Assembly: GCA_017557605.1 (NCBI GenBank)
Contig: JAFYYJ010000061.1
Coordinates: 1-64,000 of the forward strand
Direction: 5' to 3'
DNA length: 64,000 nt
From: Salinivirgaceae bacterium
GTDB lineage: Bacteria; Bacteroidota; Bacteroidia; Bacteroidales; SZUA-534
The translations under genes were made by a program, and so were the position numbers. The notes under the pieces are model-generated. The model had not been told where the DNA came from. It saw only the letters and a list, made by a program, of their open reading frames with translations, and searched no databases. Numbering within the stretch: position 1 is the stretch's first letter; every line of letters begins with the position of its first letter. This document shows, in pieces, positions 23,746 to 33,142 of the stretch.

Positions 23746-26700
23746 ATGAATAGCAGAATTGAACAGTTCAATGCAAAACTCAATCAATTCCGTCGTGCTT
23801 ATTATTTGCATAAGCTGATTGAAGGAGTTTTCAAAACAATTGTCTTTTCTTTTTCATTTATACTTCTTATATCGCTTTTAGAGTCATACTTTACATTCAG
23901 CAGTCAATTTCGTTTTTGTCTACTATTATTTCTATCAATCAGTATTTTAGGTCTTACATTCTTTTATGTTTTGTTACCTATTTTATGTTTGGCTCATTTA
24001 ATAAAAGGAAAAACAGATAAACAGTTCTGCCAACTAATTCAATCATCTATTCTTCAGGTTAAAGATGCTCCTATTAATATTTTAGAATTATCTAAACTAC
24101 CTCAATCCCAACTTGTTACAGAGAGTATTAACCAAAAATTTGAACTTATTACCGATGTTGATTTTAATAAGGTCATAAAGCAAAACATATTTTATTCAAA
24201 CCGTTATAACCTTTTATCCGCTGTCGTATTACTCTTATTATTTATACCACTTCATAACCATGTAATTACAGGATTCGCTGAGATATTTCATTTTTCAGAT
24301 GATTTTAGCGCTCGCAACACATTAATTGTTGATATAGATGAAGAATCATTATTCATTGAACAGGGTAAGGATTTGAACGTCAATATATTAATCAAAAACA
24401 ATGACTTAAAACACGATGTTTTTATTAATGCTAATGGAAATAAATATGTTCTAAACCAGCTAACAGACACTTTGTACAATTATGTTTTTAAAAGTGTCAG
24501 AAACCCATTCAAGTTTAATATAACTAGCGGGGACTATTGTTCAAAATCATACTCCGTCAATGTGTATGAATCACCATTATTGTTAGATTATTCTGCTGAA
24601 ATTCAATATCCTAAGTATTTTAATAAGTCAGACACAACAGTTGAAAACCAAAACATTTTAATTGTTCCACAAGGAACATTTTTGAATTTTACTTTTGCTG
24701 GGCAGAATTATGATACTTTATCTATTGTTTCGCTTGTTGATACTACTCTAATTAAGTCTTATTCTTTTCAAAATCCTAATAAGTACAGTTTACGAGTTCT
24801 CAAAAATGAAAAATTTAAAATTCGCTTATCGAACAGTCATATTAAACGAAATTTTATCGATTTCAATATTGTATGTGTGAATGATTCATATCCCGAAATC
24901 GAAGCGCAGATTAACGACAGCGCCTCTTATGACGGACATTTAGACTTTACTGGTAAAATTTCAGATGACTATGGTTTTACTAAATTATTATTATTCAAAC
25001 AAGAAAACACAGACATTGATACTTTCGTTGTTCCTATTTATAAGAATATTCTCTCACAAAAATTCTTCTATGATTATCATTTAGATAATAATACAGATTT
25101 CGAAGAAAGAAACATTTCATTCTGGTTCGAAATATTTGATAATGATGCTGTAAATGGTATAAAGAAAACACAATCAGCAATATTTAATCATGTAGCTAAG
25201 AATATTATTCAAAAAACTGCCGATAAGGAGAAGAAGTACAACAATTTGTTTTATCGGTTTATGAGTGCCCAAAGTTTGTCTAATGAGCTCAAAACAGACA
25301 TCGAAAAATTGCGAAAGCGTATGCTTGATGAAAATTTAACCGATTGGGAACGAAATAACATTCTGAAACAAATAGCTGACAAAACGCAAAAACTACAAGA
25401 CCAATTGAATCAAATAAGCAATGATTATAAACAGGCTACTAATTCATTAATGCCGGAGCACAATAAAGAGTTGCTCGAAAAACAACAACTTATCAATGAA
25501 ATGATTAATGATTTGCTCGACGATGAAATGAAACGTATGCTTCAAGATATTCAACAATTGTCCAATAACCAGAATAAAGAATTAACACCTGAGCAATTAA
25601 AAAGAGAATTTGAGAATTTTGAAAAATCTATCGATAAGCAATATGAGCTAGTTAAAAAAATCAAGATTGAGGAAAACATTCTTAATCTGGCCGACAATCT
25701 TAATATGTTGTCTGAAAAACAAGAAGAGCTTATCGACAAAGAAAAATCTGATATTGTTACTGATGTGAATAATCAGGAAAAGATTTTAAATGAGCTGAAA
25801 AATGAATATCAAAATATTAAGGAAGAAAACAATACTTTAACCCGACCTTTTGATATGAATGATTTCGAAAACGAGTTTGAAAATATTGAAAATGAATTTA
25901 ATAACGAAAAGAATGCACTAGAGCAAAATAATACCGACGGTTTTAATGAGTCTGTTAAGCAGAATGCCGAAAAAATGGAAAAGTTGTCACAAGAGTTGAA
26001 AAAAATGATTGATGACAATAATGTTGCCACCGAATCGGAAAATGCCGATGATTTGAGAGTTATGCTTGACAATCTTTTTGAAGTATCGTTCGAATTGGAA
26101 AACGTATATGCTTCAATGTCAGATGTTAATAAAGTAAACCAAGACGCTGTCATAAGACTAACCAAGATACTTGATAATTTCAAATTGGTTCGCGACAGTC
26201 TTTATGCCTTGTCGCTCCGAACACCATATTTGAATAACCAGATATCAAAATCTGCCTTTCTTATTGAAGACGAACTTATTTCATCGTTGAAAAATATGCA
26301 GGAGCAGAATTCATATAAAGCGAAGAAAAATCAGCGCGAGGCACTGAAACAAACCAATGAAATGATTTTATTGTTGTCTGAGTCTTTGAAAGATATAAAT
26401 GGTGTAGGTGCTGGTTCCAGTAAAAAGAAAAAGCAAAAAAAACAGCCGGAAACAAAACAATCATTGTCTGATATGCGTAAAATGCAGGAGAGTTTAAAGA
26501 ATCAGATGAAGGATTTGTTGAATCAGATGAAAAACGAAAACGGCAAACAATTAAATAACGAATTGGCAAAATCGCTGATGCAGAATGAGATATATCAACA
26601 AATGCTTCAACAAATGATGTATAACTCTGATATTGATGACAAAACCGCAAAAATCTTGCAAGAGATTGAAAAACTAATGCAGGCTAATCATCGCGATTTG

Positions 26701-26982
26701 GCAAACAATAGGCTTTCGGCACAAACAATGCTTCGCCAGCAAAAAATTCTTACAAAACTGCTTGAAGCTGAGAATGCCGAAAATGAACGTGAGGAGGATA
26801 ATAAACGCGAATCGACTGCGTCGAAAAATATTAATAGAAAATCGCCCGATAATTTGCCGGAAGATTTTACTTTTGATAAGAATGTGGATTTGTTGAATAA
26901 GAACAATTTGAGGTTAAATTCGTTTTATAAAAAGAAGTACGAAGAATATATCAATCAGTTAAATACAACAGCAAATGAATAA
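23746..26982 (+). CDS. DUF4175-like large membrane protein
   Basis: 1078 aa. Three hydrophobic segments lie near the N-terminus (about 30-48, 55-85, 148-170). An extracytoplasmic beta-rich region follows (about 190-480; for example SAEIQYPKYFNKSDTTVENQ), then a very long charged helical/coiled-coil region (about 490-1070) rich in Gln, Asn, Lys and Glu with LNQMKNENGKQLNNELAKSLMQ. This layout matches the DUF4175 family of Bacteroidetes and other phyla, of unknown function. The gap to the EnvC-like gene is 1 bp, and the stop overlaps the RsbW-like gene by 8 bp. The base composition is markedly AT-rich. Confidence 0.75.
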   Translation: MNSRIEQFNAKLNQFRRAYYLHKLIEGVFKTIVFSFSFILLISLLESYFTFSSQFRFCLLLFLSISILGLTFFYVLLPILCLAHLIKGKTDKQFCQLIQSSILQVKDAPINILELSKLPQSQLVTESINQKFELITDVDFNKVIKQNIFYSNRYNLLSAVVLLLLFIPLHNHVITGFAEIFHFSDDFSARNTLIVDIDEESLFIEQGKDLNVNILIKNNDLKHDVFINANGNKYVLNQLTDTLYNYVFKSVRNPFKFNITSGDYCSKSYSVNVYESPLLLDYSAEIQYPKYFNKSDTTVENQNILIVPQGTFLNFTFAGQNYDTLSIVSLVDTTLIKSYSFQNPNKYSLRVLKNEKFKIRLSNSHIKRNFIDFNIVCVNDSYPEIEAQINDSASYDGHLDFTGKISDDYGFTKLLLFKQENTDIDTFVVPIYKNILSQKFFYDYHLDNNTDFEERNISFWFEIFDNDAVNGIKKTQSAIFNHVAKNIIQKTADKEKKYNNLFYRFMSAQSLSNELKTDIEKLRKRMLDENLTDWERNNILKQIADKTQKLQDQLNQISNDYKQATNSLMPEHNKELLEKQQLINEMINDLLDDEMKRMLQDIQQLSNNQNKELTPEQLKREFENFEKSIDKQYELVKKIKIEENILNLADNLNMLSEKQEELIDKEKSDIVTDVNNQEKILNELKNEYQNIKEENNTLTRPFDMNDFENEFENIENEFNNEKNALEQNNTDGFNESVKQNAEKMEKLSQELKKMIDDNNVATESENADDLRVMLDNLFEVSFELENVYASMSDVNKVNQDAVIRLTKILDNFKLVRDSLYALSLRTPYLNNQISKSAFLIEDELISSLKNMQEQNSYKAKKNQREALKQTNEMILLLSESLKDINGVGAGSSKKKKQKKQPETKQSLSDMRKMQESLKNQMKDLLNQMKNENGKQLNNELAKSLMQNEIYQQMLQQMMYNSDIDDKTAKILQEIEKLMQANHRDLANNRLSAQTMLRQQKILTKLLEAENAENEREEDNKRESTASKNINRKSPDNLPEDFTFDKNVDLLNKNNLRLNSFYKKKYEEYINQLNTTANE

Positions 26983-27370
26983 CGAATTGATAATAAAGTC
27001 GAAGATTGACAACGTTTATTTCGTCGAGAATTTCATAGACGAACTTGCTATTGAACAGTCGATTGCCACCGAATTGTATGGTAACATTCTTATATCGACT
27101 ATTGAAGCGGTAACGAACGCTATCGTTCACGGCAATAAATCGGACCCGGAAAAACAAGTTCGCATAAAGGTTTTCCGCGACAAACATATTCTTCAAATTA
27201 CTGTTTCGGACGAAGGACCAGGGTTCGACATAGATAAAATACCAGACCCTACTAAACCAGAACTGCTTGAACAGCCCGACGGCCGCGGCATTTTCCTTAT
27301 GCGAAATCTGACCGATGACCTTAAATTCGACAAAAACGGGGCAGAAGTAACCTTAATATTTAATATATAG
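26975..27370 (+). CDS. RsbW-type ATP-binding (GHKL) regulatory protein
   Basis: 131 aa, a stand-alone GHKL ATPase of the anti-sigma/serine kinase type. The N box is ISTIEAVTNAIVHGN (about 45-59), the G1 box is SDEGPGFDIDKIPDP (about 78-92), and GRGIFLMRNLTDDLKF covers the G2 box (about 101-116). Such proteins phosphorylate STAS-domain anti-anti-sigma factors or bind sigma factors; no sigma or STAS gene lies nearby. Family members commonly precede ybeY in Bacteroidetes. Target unknown. Confidence 0.88.
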   Translation: MNNELIIKSKIDNVYFVENFIDELAIEQSIATELYGNILISTIEAVTNAIVHGNKSDPEKQVRIKVFRDKHILQITVSDEGPGFDIDKIPDPTKPELLEQPDGRGIFLMRNLTDDLKFDKNGAEVTLIFNI

Positions 27371-27783
27371 TGATTAATTTCTTTTTTGAGGAGACTGACG
27401 AGTTTGATGTCAACGACTTGAATGTCGAGAAAAATATTGAAACTGTTTTAGCAAACGAAAACAGAACATTAGGCGAAGTCAATTACATTTTTTGTTCGGA
27501 CGATTATTTGCTTAACATTAACAAGCAATATCTAAATCATGATTATTACACCGACGTCATTTCTTTCGATTATTCTGAAGACGGTATTATTTCGGGCGAC
27601 ATTTTCATCAGTGTCGATACTGTAAAAGATAACGCCAATGAATATGAGGTTGAATTTAAAAAAGAACTTGCTCGTGTAATGGTGCACGGCGTATTGCATT
27701 TTATCGGTTATAAGGATAAAACCGAAGAAGACGCAAAACAGATGCGACAAAAAGAAAACCAATACCTTCCTTTATTCATTTAA
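27370..27783 (+). CDS. ybeY: Endoribonuclease YbeY
   Basis: 137 aa. It starts with GTG, overlapping the preceding TAG stop by one base. The metal-binding motif is H106-x3-H110-x5-D116 ([12 protein letters not shown]); the third ligand, His in E. coli YbeY, is Asp here, as I recall in other Bacteroidetes members. The strand GDIFIS (76-81) is also conserved. YbeY acts in 16S rRNA 3' end maturation and ribosome quality control. It is followed 2 bp later by mnmG. Confidence 0.93.
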   Translation: MINFFFEETDEFDVNDLNVEKNIETVLANENRTLGEVNYIFCSDDYLLNINKQYLNHDYYTDVISFDYSEDGIISGDIFISVDTVKDNANEYEVEFKKELARVMVHGVLHFIGYKDKTEEDAKQMRQKENQYLPLFI

Positions 27784-27784
27784 G

Positions 27785-29647
27785 ATGTTATTTGAATACG
27801 ATGTTATTGTTGTAGGTGGTGGTCATGCTGGTTGTGAAGCCGCCGCTGCTGCCGCAAATATGGGCTCAAAAACCTTGTTGATTACAATGGACATGACAAA
27901 ATTTGCTTGTATGTCGTGTAATCCGGCTATTGGTGGTATAGCCAAAGGCCAGATAGTTAAGGAAATCGATGCGCTGGGTGGATATACAGGTATAATAACC
28001 GACAAATCGGCCATACAATATAGGATGTTAAACCGGTCGAAAGGACCGGCCATGTGGAGTCCGCGTGCGCAATGCGACCGTACACTGTTCTCAATAGAAT
28101 GGCGCAAACAACTCGAAAGCATCGAAAATCTTGATTTGTTTCAGGATAGTGTTGTGTCGTTGCTAACAGAAAAAGAACGGGTGTGTGGAGTGAAAACCCA
28201 ACTTGGTTTTGAGTTTAAATCGAAAACTGTTGTTCTTACCAATGGTACTTTTCTTAATGGCATGATGCACGTTGGTCGTGTGCAGTTTTCTGGTGGCAGA
28301 TTTTCCGAATTACCGTCTTCAGGACTGACAGAAAATCTTGTTTCGTTAGGTTTTGAATCTGGCCGAATGAAGACAGGAACACCTGCCAGAATCAACGGAA
28401 AAACTATCGATTTCAGCAAATGTACCATTCAAAACGGTGATGACGACCCGTATTTTTTTAGCTACTCAACAAAAAAACCGTATCACGACAGACAAATACC
28501 TTGCTATATTACACGAACCAACGCAGCTGTACACGAAGAATTACGCAAGGGTTTTGTTGATTCACCAATATTCAATCACACGATTATTGGTATAGGACCG
28601 CGTTATTGTCCGAGCATCGAGAGCAAGCTTGTTACATTCAGCGATAAAGATTCTCATCAGTTGTTCTTGGAACCAGAGGGCTTTTCAACCAACGAATATT
28701 ATATAAACGGCTTCTCATCATCGCTGCCTTGGCAAGTGCAGTATGAGGCTATTCACAAGATACCTGGACTCGAGAATGCTAAAATTTATCGTCCGGGATA
28801 TGCCATTGAGTATGACTATTTTCCGCCAACTCAATTAAAGCCAACCTTGGAGACAAAACTAATATCCGGACTTTATTTTGCCGGCCAGATTAATGGAACT
28901 ACGGGATATGAGGAAGCTGCTGCACAAGGAATAGTGGCCGGTATCAATGCGCATCTTTTCTGCAATGAGAAAGAACCATTTGTTTTGAATCGAGACGAAG
29001 CCTACATTGGCGTGTTGATTGATGACCTTATTTATAAAGGTGTTGACGAACCTTACCGTATGTTCACCAGCCGCGCCGAATACCGGATGTTGTTGCGTCA
29101 AGATAATGCTGATGCGCGATTGACCGAAAAGTCTTATAGAATAGGGTTGGCGAAAGAAGAACAATTATATCAATACAAAGAGAAAGAAAAGCAAATATCC
29201 GACCTAGTTGGTTTCTTAAAAACAACCAAAGTTAGGGTAGAGGAAGCCAATAAGTTTCTATCGTCAAACGATGAGTCGCCGGTAGTTGAAGGCCATAAAT
29301 GCTCACAGATACTGTCACGGCCAAACGTCACATTGAACAATATGATTGAGTCGATAGATGTCTTGTCGGAATACAAGAACACAACACGCGAAGTGATAGA
29401 AGGAGCGGAGTTTGACATCAAATATTCTGGATACGTGGAACGCGAGAAAAACAATGCCGAGAAGCTGCGCAAGCTGGAGAACCTAAAAATCCCCGATAAC
29501 TTTGACTATTCAAAATTACAGTCGATAACCATAGAGGCACGGACTAAGCTGACCAAATATGCGCCCACAACCATTGGCCAGGCATCCCGAATTTCCGGTG
29601 TCAGCCCCAACGACATAAACGTGTTATTGGTCTATTTTGGACGATAG
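27785..29647 (+). CDS. mnmG: tRNA uridine-5-carboxymethylaminomethyl synthase MnmG (GidA)
   Basis: 620 aa, full length. FAD-binding Rossmann motif [12 protein letters not shown] (9-20), [19 protein letters not shown] near 45-63, and [20 protein letters not shown]-type loop ([20 protein letters not shown], about 365). The C-terminal tRNA-binding helical domain ends with [18 protein letters not shown]. With MnmE it installs the cmnm5 group on U34 of certain tRNAs. It is the last gene of the plus-strand operon. A parS-like sequence overlaps its stop codon. Confidence 0.97.
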   Translation: MLFEYDVIVVGGGHAGCEAAAAAANMGSKTLLITMDMTKFACMSCNPAIGGIAKGQIVKEIDALGGYTGIITDKSAIQYRMLNRSKGPAMWSPRAQCDRTLFSIEWRKQLESIENLDLFQDSVVSLLTEKERVCGVKTQLGFEFKSKTVVLTNGTFLNGMMHVGRVQFSGGRFSELPSSGLTENLVSLGFESGRMKTGTPARINGKTIDFSKCTIQNGDDDPYFFSYSTKKPYHDRQIPCYITRTNAAVHEELRKGFVDSPIFNHTIIGIGPRYCPSIESKLVTFSDKDSHQLFLEPEGFSTNEYYINGFSSSLPWQVQYEAIHKIPGLENAKIYRPGYAIEYDYFPPTQLKPTLETKLISGLYFAGQINGTTGYEEAAAQGIVAGINAHLFCNEKEPFVLNRDEAYIGVLIDDLIYKGVDEPYRMFTSRAEYRMLLRQDNADARLTEKSYRIGLAKEEQLYQYKEKEKQISDLVGFLKTTKVRVEEANKFLSSNDESPVVEGHKCSQILSRPNVTLNNMIESIDVLSEYKNTTREVIEGAEFDIKYSGYVEREKNNAEKLRKLENLKIPDNFDYSKLQSITIEARTKLTKYAPTTIGQASRISGVSPNDINVLLVYFGR

Positions 29648-29661
29648 TTCCACGTGAAACA
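29646..29661. other. parS-like centromere site
   Basis: AGTTCCACGTGAAACA matches the conserved chromosomal parS consensus TGTTNCACGTGAAACA at 15 of 16 positions; only the first T is replaced by A. It overlaps the mnmG stop codon. In many bacteria mnmG (gidA) lies next to parAB and the origin, though no parA or parB gene is in this window. ParB binding here is inference from the sequence match. Confidence 0.65.
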
Positions 29662-29737
29662 TTTATATATGTAATACAATATAAAACACTATAAATCAAC
29701 AAGATATATCTTTTTATATTATAAAAACAATTACTAT

Positions 29738-29767
29738 TTTGAACATATAAAACAAAAGGTAATTTTG
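29738..29767 (+). promoter_or_regulatory. Promoter of thrH
   Basis: A good Bacteroidetes-type promoter: TTTG (29738-29741), 18 bp, then TAATTTTG (29760-29767), matching -33 TTTG and -7 TAnnTTTG. The thrH ATG lies 25 bp further on. Confidence 0.65.
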
Positions 29768-29792
29768 TGGTGTCAAACATAAAAGGAAAACT

Positions 29793-30398
29793 ATGTGGAT
29801 TGTATGTGCTGATTTAGAAGGTGTGTTTGTGCCTGAGGTGTGGATTAATTTTGCCAAGAAAACAGGTATTGATGCGTTAAAACTTACAACACGCGACATT
29901 AAAGATTACGACGAGCTTATGCGTTACAGGTTGAAAATCCTTGATGAACACAACCTTAAAATACAAGATATACAGGAAGTTATATCGACAATGAAGCCGC
30001 TCGAAGGAGCTCTTGAGTTTACGCGCTGGCTCCGTAGCGTCACTCGGTTTGCCATAGTTTCCGACACTTTTGTTGAGTTTGCAAAGCCGCTAATGGAGCA
30101 ATTGGAAAATCCGTTTTTGCTCTGCCATTCGCTTGAGATAGACCCGACAGGCCGGGTTGTAGATTATAAACTGCGCCAGGCTGACCCAAAACGCAGAACA
30201 GTTGAAGCATTCCAAAGTTTGAAATATAAGGTTTTGGCGTTTGGCGACTCATACAATGATATTCCAATGGTAGAGTCGGCCGATGTCGGTATTTTGTATT
30301 GTCCGCCCGACAATGTGGTTAAAGATTATCCGCAGTTCCCTGTGGCACGCAATCTTAGCGAGCTTAAAGCAATTATCGAAAAGTACGTTTGCGAGTAG
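29793..30398 (+). CDS. thrH: Bifunctional phosphoserine phosphatase/homoserine phosphotransferase ThrH
   Basis: 201 aa, HAD superfamily. The nucleophile motif is CADLEGVFVPE with D7; the DLEGV form, rather than DxDGT, is the ThrH hallmark. SDTF (90-93) is motif II, and AFGDSYNDIPM (149-159) is the metal-binding motif. ThrH dephosphorylates phosphoserine and can transfer the phosphate to homoserine, linking serine and threonine synthesis. It is a single gene with its own promoter, convergent with the LysR gene (18-bp gap). Confidence 0.9.
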   Translation: MWIVCADLEGVFVPEVWINFAKKTGIDALKLTTRDIKDYDELMRYRLKILDEHNLKIQDIQEVISTMKPLEGALEFTRWLRSVTRFAIVSDTFVEFAKPLMEQLENPFLLCHSLEIDPTGRVVDYKLRQADPKRRTVEAFQSLKYKVLAFGDSYNDIPMVESADVGILYCPPDNVVKDYPQFPVARNLSELKAIIEKYVCE

Positions 30399-30416
30399 CT
30401 TGTCGCGCGATAAACA

Positions 30417-31307
30417 TCATTTTTCGGTTTTCGGATTGAGATTTTCGAACAAAATCCTGATAAATTCTTTGGCCGAAAGCTTCTGATAGCTTTCTTTCAG
30501 CACAATTACGGCTGGGTGCATTTGATGTTGTTTTCCTGCTATCGGTATGGCTCGCAGAGTTTCATGACCGCGGATAAGCGTTTCCGACATAACAGCAATC
30601 CAATGGCCGGTTTCAACTAGTTTCAGCATTATAGTCATGCTCGATATTTCAATTTGCGGCGTGAGCCTTACATGGTGGTTATTCAAAATCTGGTCAATCA
30701 TCAGGCGGGCTTGTGAACCAACCGACGGCAGCACAAGCGGGAACTGTTTCAAAAGCGAAGGTGAAACTTCGCGTTGTGCAACAAGTGGATGCCGATAATT
30801 GACTATGACGGAAAGATTTGAATCGAACAGGCTGTAATATTCTATTTGATTATCCTCGTTGTCGGGTTTGTATGACAAAATCAAGTCTAACTCCCTCTCT
30901 TTCAGTAAATCGAGCAATTCACTTACGGGTTTGTTTATGACAACAAGTTTGATGTTCGGATATTTTTTTGAGAAAGAGATTATAGTACTGGTTATCAAAT
31001 CACTAAGTGTGAAAATAACGCCTATGCGAAGCTCTCCGGTTTGAATGTTCTGCAAGTCGCGCAGACGTTGGATGCCGAACTCGCTGTCGGCGATTGTTTT
31101 TTTGGCGAAAGGCAGAAACTCAGTACCGGCTTCGGTCAGGTATATTTTTTTCCCGATGCGGTCGAACAGCAAAGTCTGCAGCTCATTTTCAAGCTGTTTT
31201 ATCTGTTGCGACAGTGTGCTCTGGGTAATGAACAAAAGTTTGGCCGCTTCGGTAAAATTCAGAGTCTCAGCGGTTTTCACGAAATATTTAAGTTGTCGCA
31301 GTTCCAT
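30417..31307 (-). CDS. LysR-family transcriptional regulator
   Basis: 296 aa. N-terminal winged HTH (about 1-60): LKYFVKTAETLNFTEAAKL, then FITQSTLSQQIKQLENELQ and LFDRIGKKIYLTEAG. The effector-binding domain (about 90-290) starts GELRIGVIFTLSD. It is divergent from the AspT/YidE-type transporter gene with a 90-bp shared promoter region, the classical layout for a LysR regulator controlling its neighbour. The effector is unknown. A -7-like TACATTTG lies at 31363-31356 on the minus strand. Confidence 0.92.
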   Translation of the reverse strand: MELRQLKYFVKTAETLNFTEAAKLLFITQSTLSQQIKQLENELQTLLFDRIGKKIYLTEAGTEFLPFAKKTIADSEFGIQRLRDLQNIQTGELRIGVIFTLSDLITSTIISFSKKYPNIKLVVINKPVSELLDLLKERELDLILSYKPDNEDNQIEYYSLFDSNLSVIVNYRHPLVAQREVSPSLLKQFPLVLPSVGSQARLMIDQILNNHHVRLTPQIEISSMTIMLKLVETGHWIAVMSETLIRGHETLRAIPIAGKQHQMHPAVIVLKESYQKLSAKEFIRILFENLNPKTEK

Positions 31308-31350
31308 AACATCAATCGTTTTTATTAATCGTTCTTATAGAATCATTCAA

Positions 31351-31381
31351 TTTCACAAATGTAAGATATTGAATAATTTTG
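31351..31381. promoter_or_regulatory. Overlapping divergent promoters, LysR gene and transporter
   Basis: Plus strand: TTTC (31351-31354), 19 bp, TAATTTTG (31374-31381), serving the transporter gene at 31398. Minus strand: TACATTTG (31363-31356), serving the LysR gene. The two -7 boxes lie within 30 bp, so one bound regulator could affect both directions. Confidence 0.5.
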
Positions 31382-31397
31382 CAGCCGAAAAAAATGA

Positions 31398-33062
31398 ATG
31401 AATATGAATTGGTTTGAATCGCTGCTTTTTAACGAATCGGTTGGGCGCACAGTAATGATTTTCGCTTTTGTAGTGGCCGTCGGCTCAATACTTGGAAAAC
31501 TGAAATTCAAAGGAATATCGCTTGGTTCGACATTCGTGCTTTTTGTCGGAATAATTGTATCGCATTTCGGATTCACCCTCAATCCGTCGATTTCGCATTT
31601 TATGAAAGATTTCGGCTTGATACTGTTTGTCTTCAGCATCGGTCTGCAGGTTGGTCCAAACTTTTTCTCGTCGTTCAAACAGTCTGGATTGCTGCTTAAC
31701 GGTTTGGCAGTCGGCAGCATCACTCTGAACATAATTGTTACATTGCTGATTTTCTACTTTTTAGGTAATATAGATTTCACAATGCTGATAGGAGTGATGC
31801 AGGGCGCAGTAACCAACACTCCGGGCTTGGGTGCCGCGCAACAGGCTATCAACCAGATGAATCCGACAGGCGACATGCCTTCAATATCGCTCGGTTACGC
31901 CGTTGCTTATCCTATGGGTGTTATAGGCGTTATTTTGAGCATTGTTCTTATAAAATGCATATTCAGAATCAATTACGATGATGAGAGGAAGTCGGTTGCC
32001 GGAAAAAGCAAAGAGGAGCCAGCCCGTTGCAGTTACAGCATTTCGAATGAGGAAATCATCGGAAAACAGGTGAAAGAGATATCGCGTATGTTCAACAAAG
32101 AGGTGATTTTTGCGCGAATCAGCCATTTGGGCAATGTGTTTGTGCCAACCGGCGACACTGTTCTTGAAAAAGGCGATTTGGTGCGCGTGATAGCCCCAAA
32201 ACAACGCGAAGCTGAGCTTGACAAGCTGTTCGGCGAAAAAATCCAAAACGATTTGCTAAATGCGCAAACCGAAGAACTTAAACAACGTAAAATATTGATA
32301 ACCAATAAACGGCTCGAAGGAAAAAGCCTGCAAAACCTGGAGCTGCGCAAGTCGTTCAATGTTAATGTGACACGAGTGTTCCGTTCGGGCGTTGAGCTTG
32401 TGGCCACTGCCGATTTGGTTCTGCATATTGGCGACAAGGTGAAAATTGTCGGTAGCGAGGAGAATCTAAGCCTTGTCGAAAAATTCCTTGGCAACTCGGT
32501 TAAGCACCTCAACGAGCCGCATCTTTCCACCATTTTTGCCGGAATTTTCTTGGGAATAATTGTCGGATACATCCCAATCGCTTTTCCAGGAATGCCGCAG
32601 CCGGCGAAGCTGGGGTTGGCTGGCGGTCCGCTTATCGTGTCACTTTTAATGGGTGCGTTTGGACATAAGATAGGCTTGACGTGCTACACAACTCAAAGCG
32701 CCAATTTGATGCTCCGCGAGATAGGCATATCGTTGTTCCTTGCTTGTGTCGGGCTTGAGGCCGGCGAGCATTTCTTCGACACGCTTATTAACGGCGACGG
32801 TCTGCTTTGGGTAGGCTATGGATTGCTGATAACAATGATTCCGGTGCTGATTATTGGCTGTATAGCCCGAAAAGTTTTCCACTTGAACTACTTCACAATA
32901 GTGGGTATGATTTCGGGAACCAACACCAATCCGCCCGCACTTTACTATTCGAATATGATAGCAGAAAACGACCGCCCGTCGGTGGCTTATTCAACGGTTT
33001 ATCCATTGGCAATGTTCCTGCGTATTGTGCTGGCGCAGACGCTGATACTGGTGTTGTGGTAA
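31398..33062 (+). CDS. AspT/YidE-type transporter with two RCK_C domains
   Basis: 554 aa. Two hydrophobic halves (about 15-190 and 378-554) carry the repeated duplication motif, GAVTNTPGLGAAQQ (137-150) in the first and SGTNTNPPALYYS in the second. Between them are two TrkA-C/RCK_C domains (about 212-280 and 290-365), which usually bind small ligands and gate transport. This is the aspartate:alanine exchanger (AAE) family layout. The substrate is not known. Divergent LysR gene and shared promoter region suggest specific regulation. A strong terminator follows. Confidence 0.88.
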   Translation: MNMNWFESLLFNESVGRTVMIFAFVVAVGSILGKLKFKGISLGSTFVLFVGIIVSHFGFTLNPSISHFMKDFGLILFVFSIGLQVGPNFFSSFKQSGLLLNGLAVGSITLNIIVTLLIFYFLGNIDFTMLIGVMQGAVTNTPGLGAAQQAINQMNPTGDMPSISLGYAVAYPMGVIGVILSIVLIKCIFRINYDDERKSVAGKSKEEPARCSYSISNEEIIGKQVKEISRMFNKEVIFARISHLGNVFVPTGDTVLEKGDLVRVIAPKQREAELDKLFGEKIQNDLLNAQTEELKQRKILITNKRLEGKSLQNLELRKSFNVNVTRVFRSGVELVATADLVLHIGDKVKIVGSEENLSLVEKFLGNSVKHLNEPHLSTIFAGIFLGIIVGYIPIAFPGMPQPAKLGLAGGPLIVSLLMGAFGHKIGLTCYTTQSANLMLREIGISLFLACVGLEAGEHFFDTLINGDGLLWVGYGLLITMIPVLIIGCIARKVFHLNYFTIVGMISGTNTNPPALYYSNMIAENDRPSVAYSTVYPLAMFLRIVLAQTLILVLW

Positions 33063-33092
33063 AGATTTAATACGATATTTACAACGCACAAA

Positions 33093-33122
33093 AAAGCCCC
33101 GAATGAGAATGCGGGGCTTTTG
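33093..33122. terminator. Bidirectional terminator between transporter and ilvE
   Basis: AAAAGCCCCG (33093-33102) pairs perfectly with CGGGGCTTTT (33113-33122) around a 10-nt loop. A/T tracts on both sides serve the plus-strand transporter and the convergent minus-strand ilvE. Confidence 0.85.
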
Positions 33123-33142
33123 TTTATTGCCAAATTCAAAAA

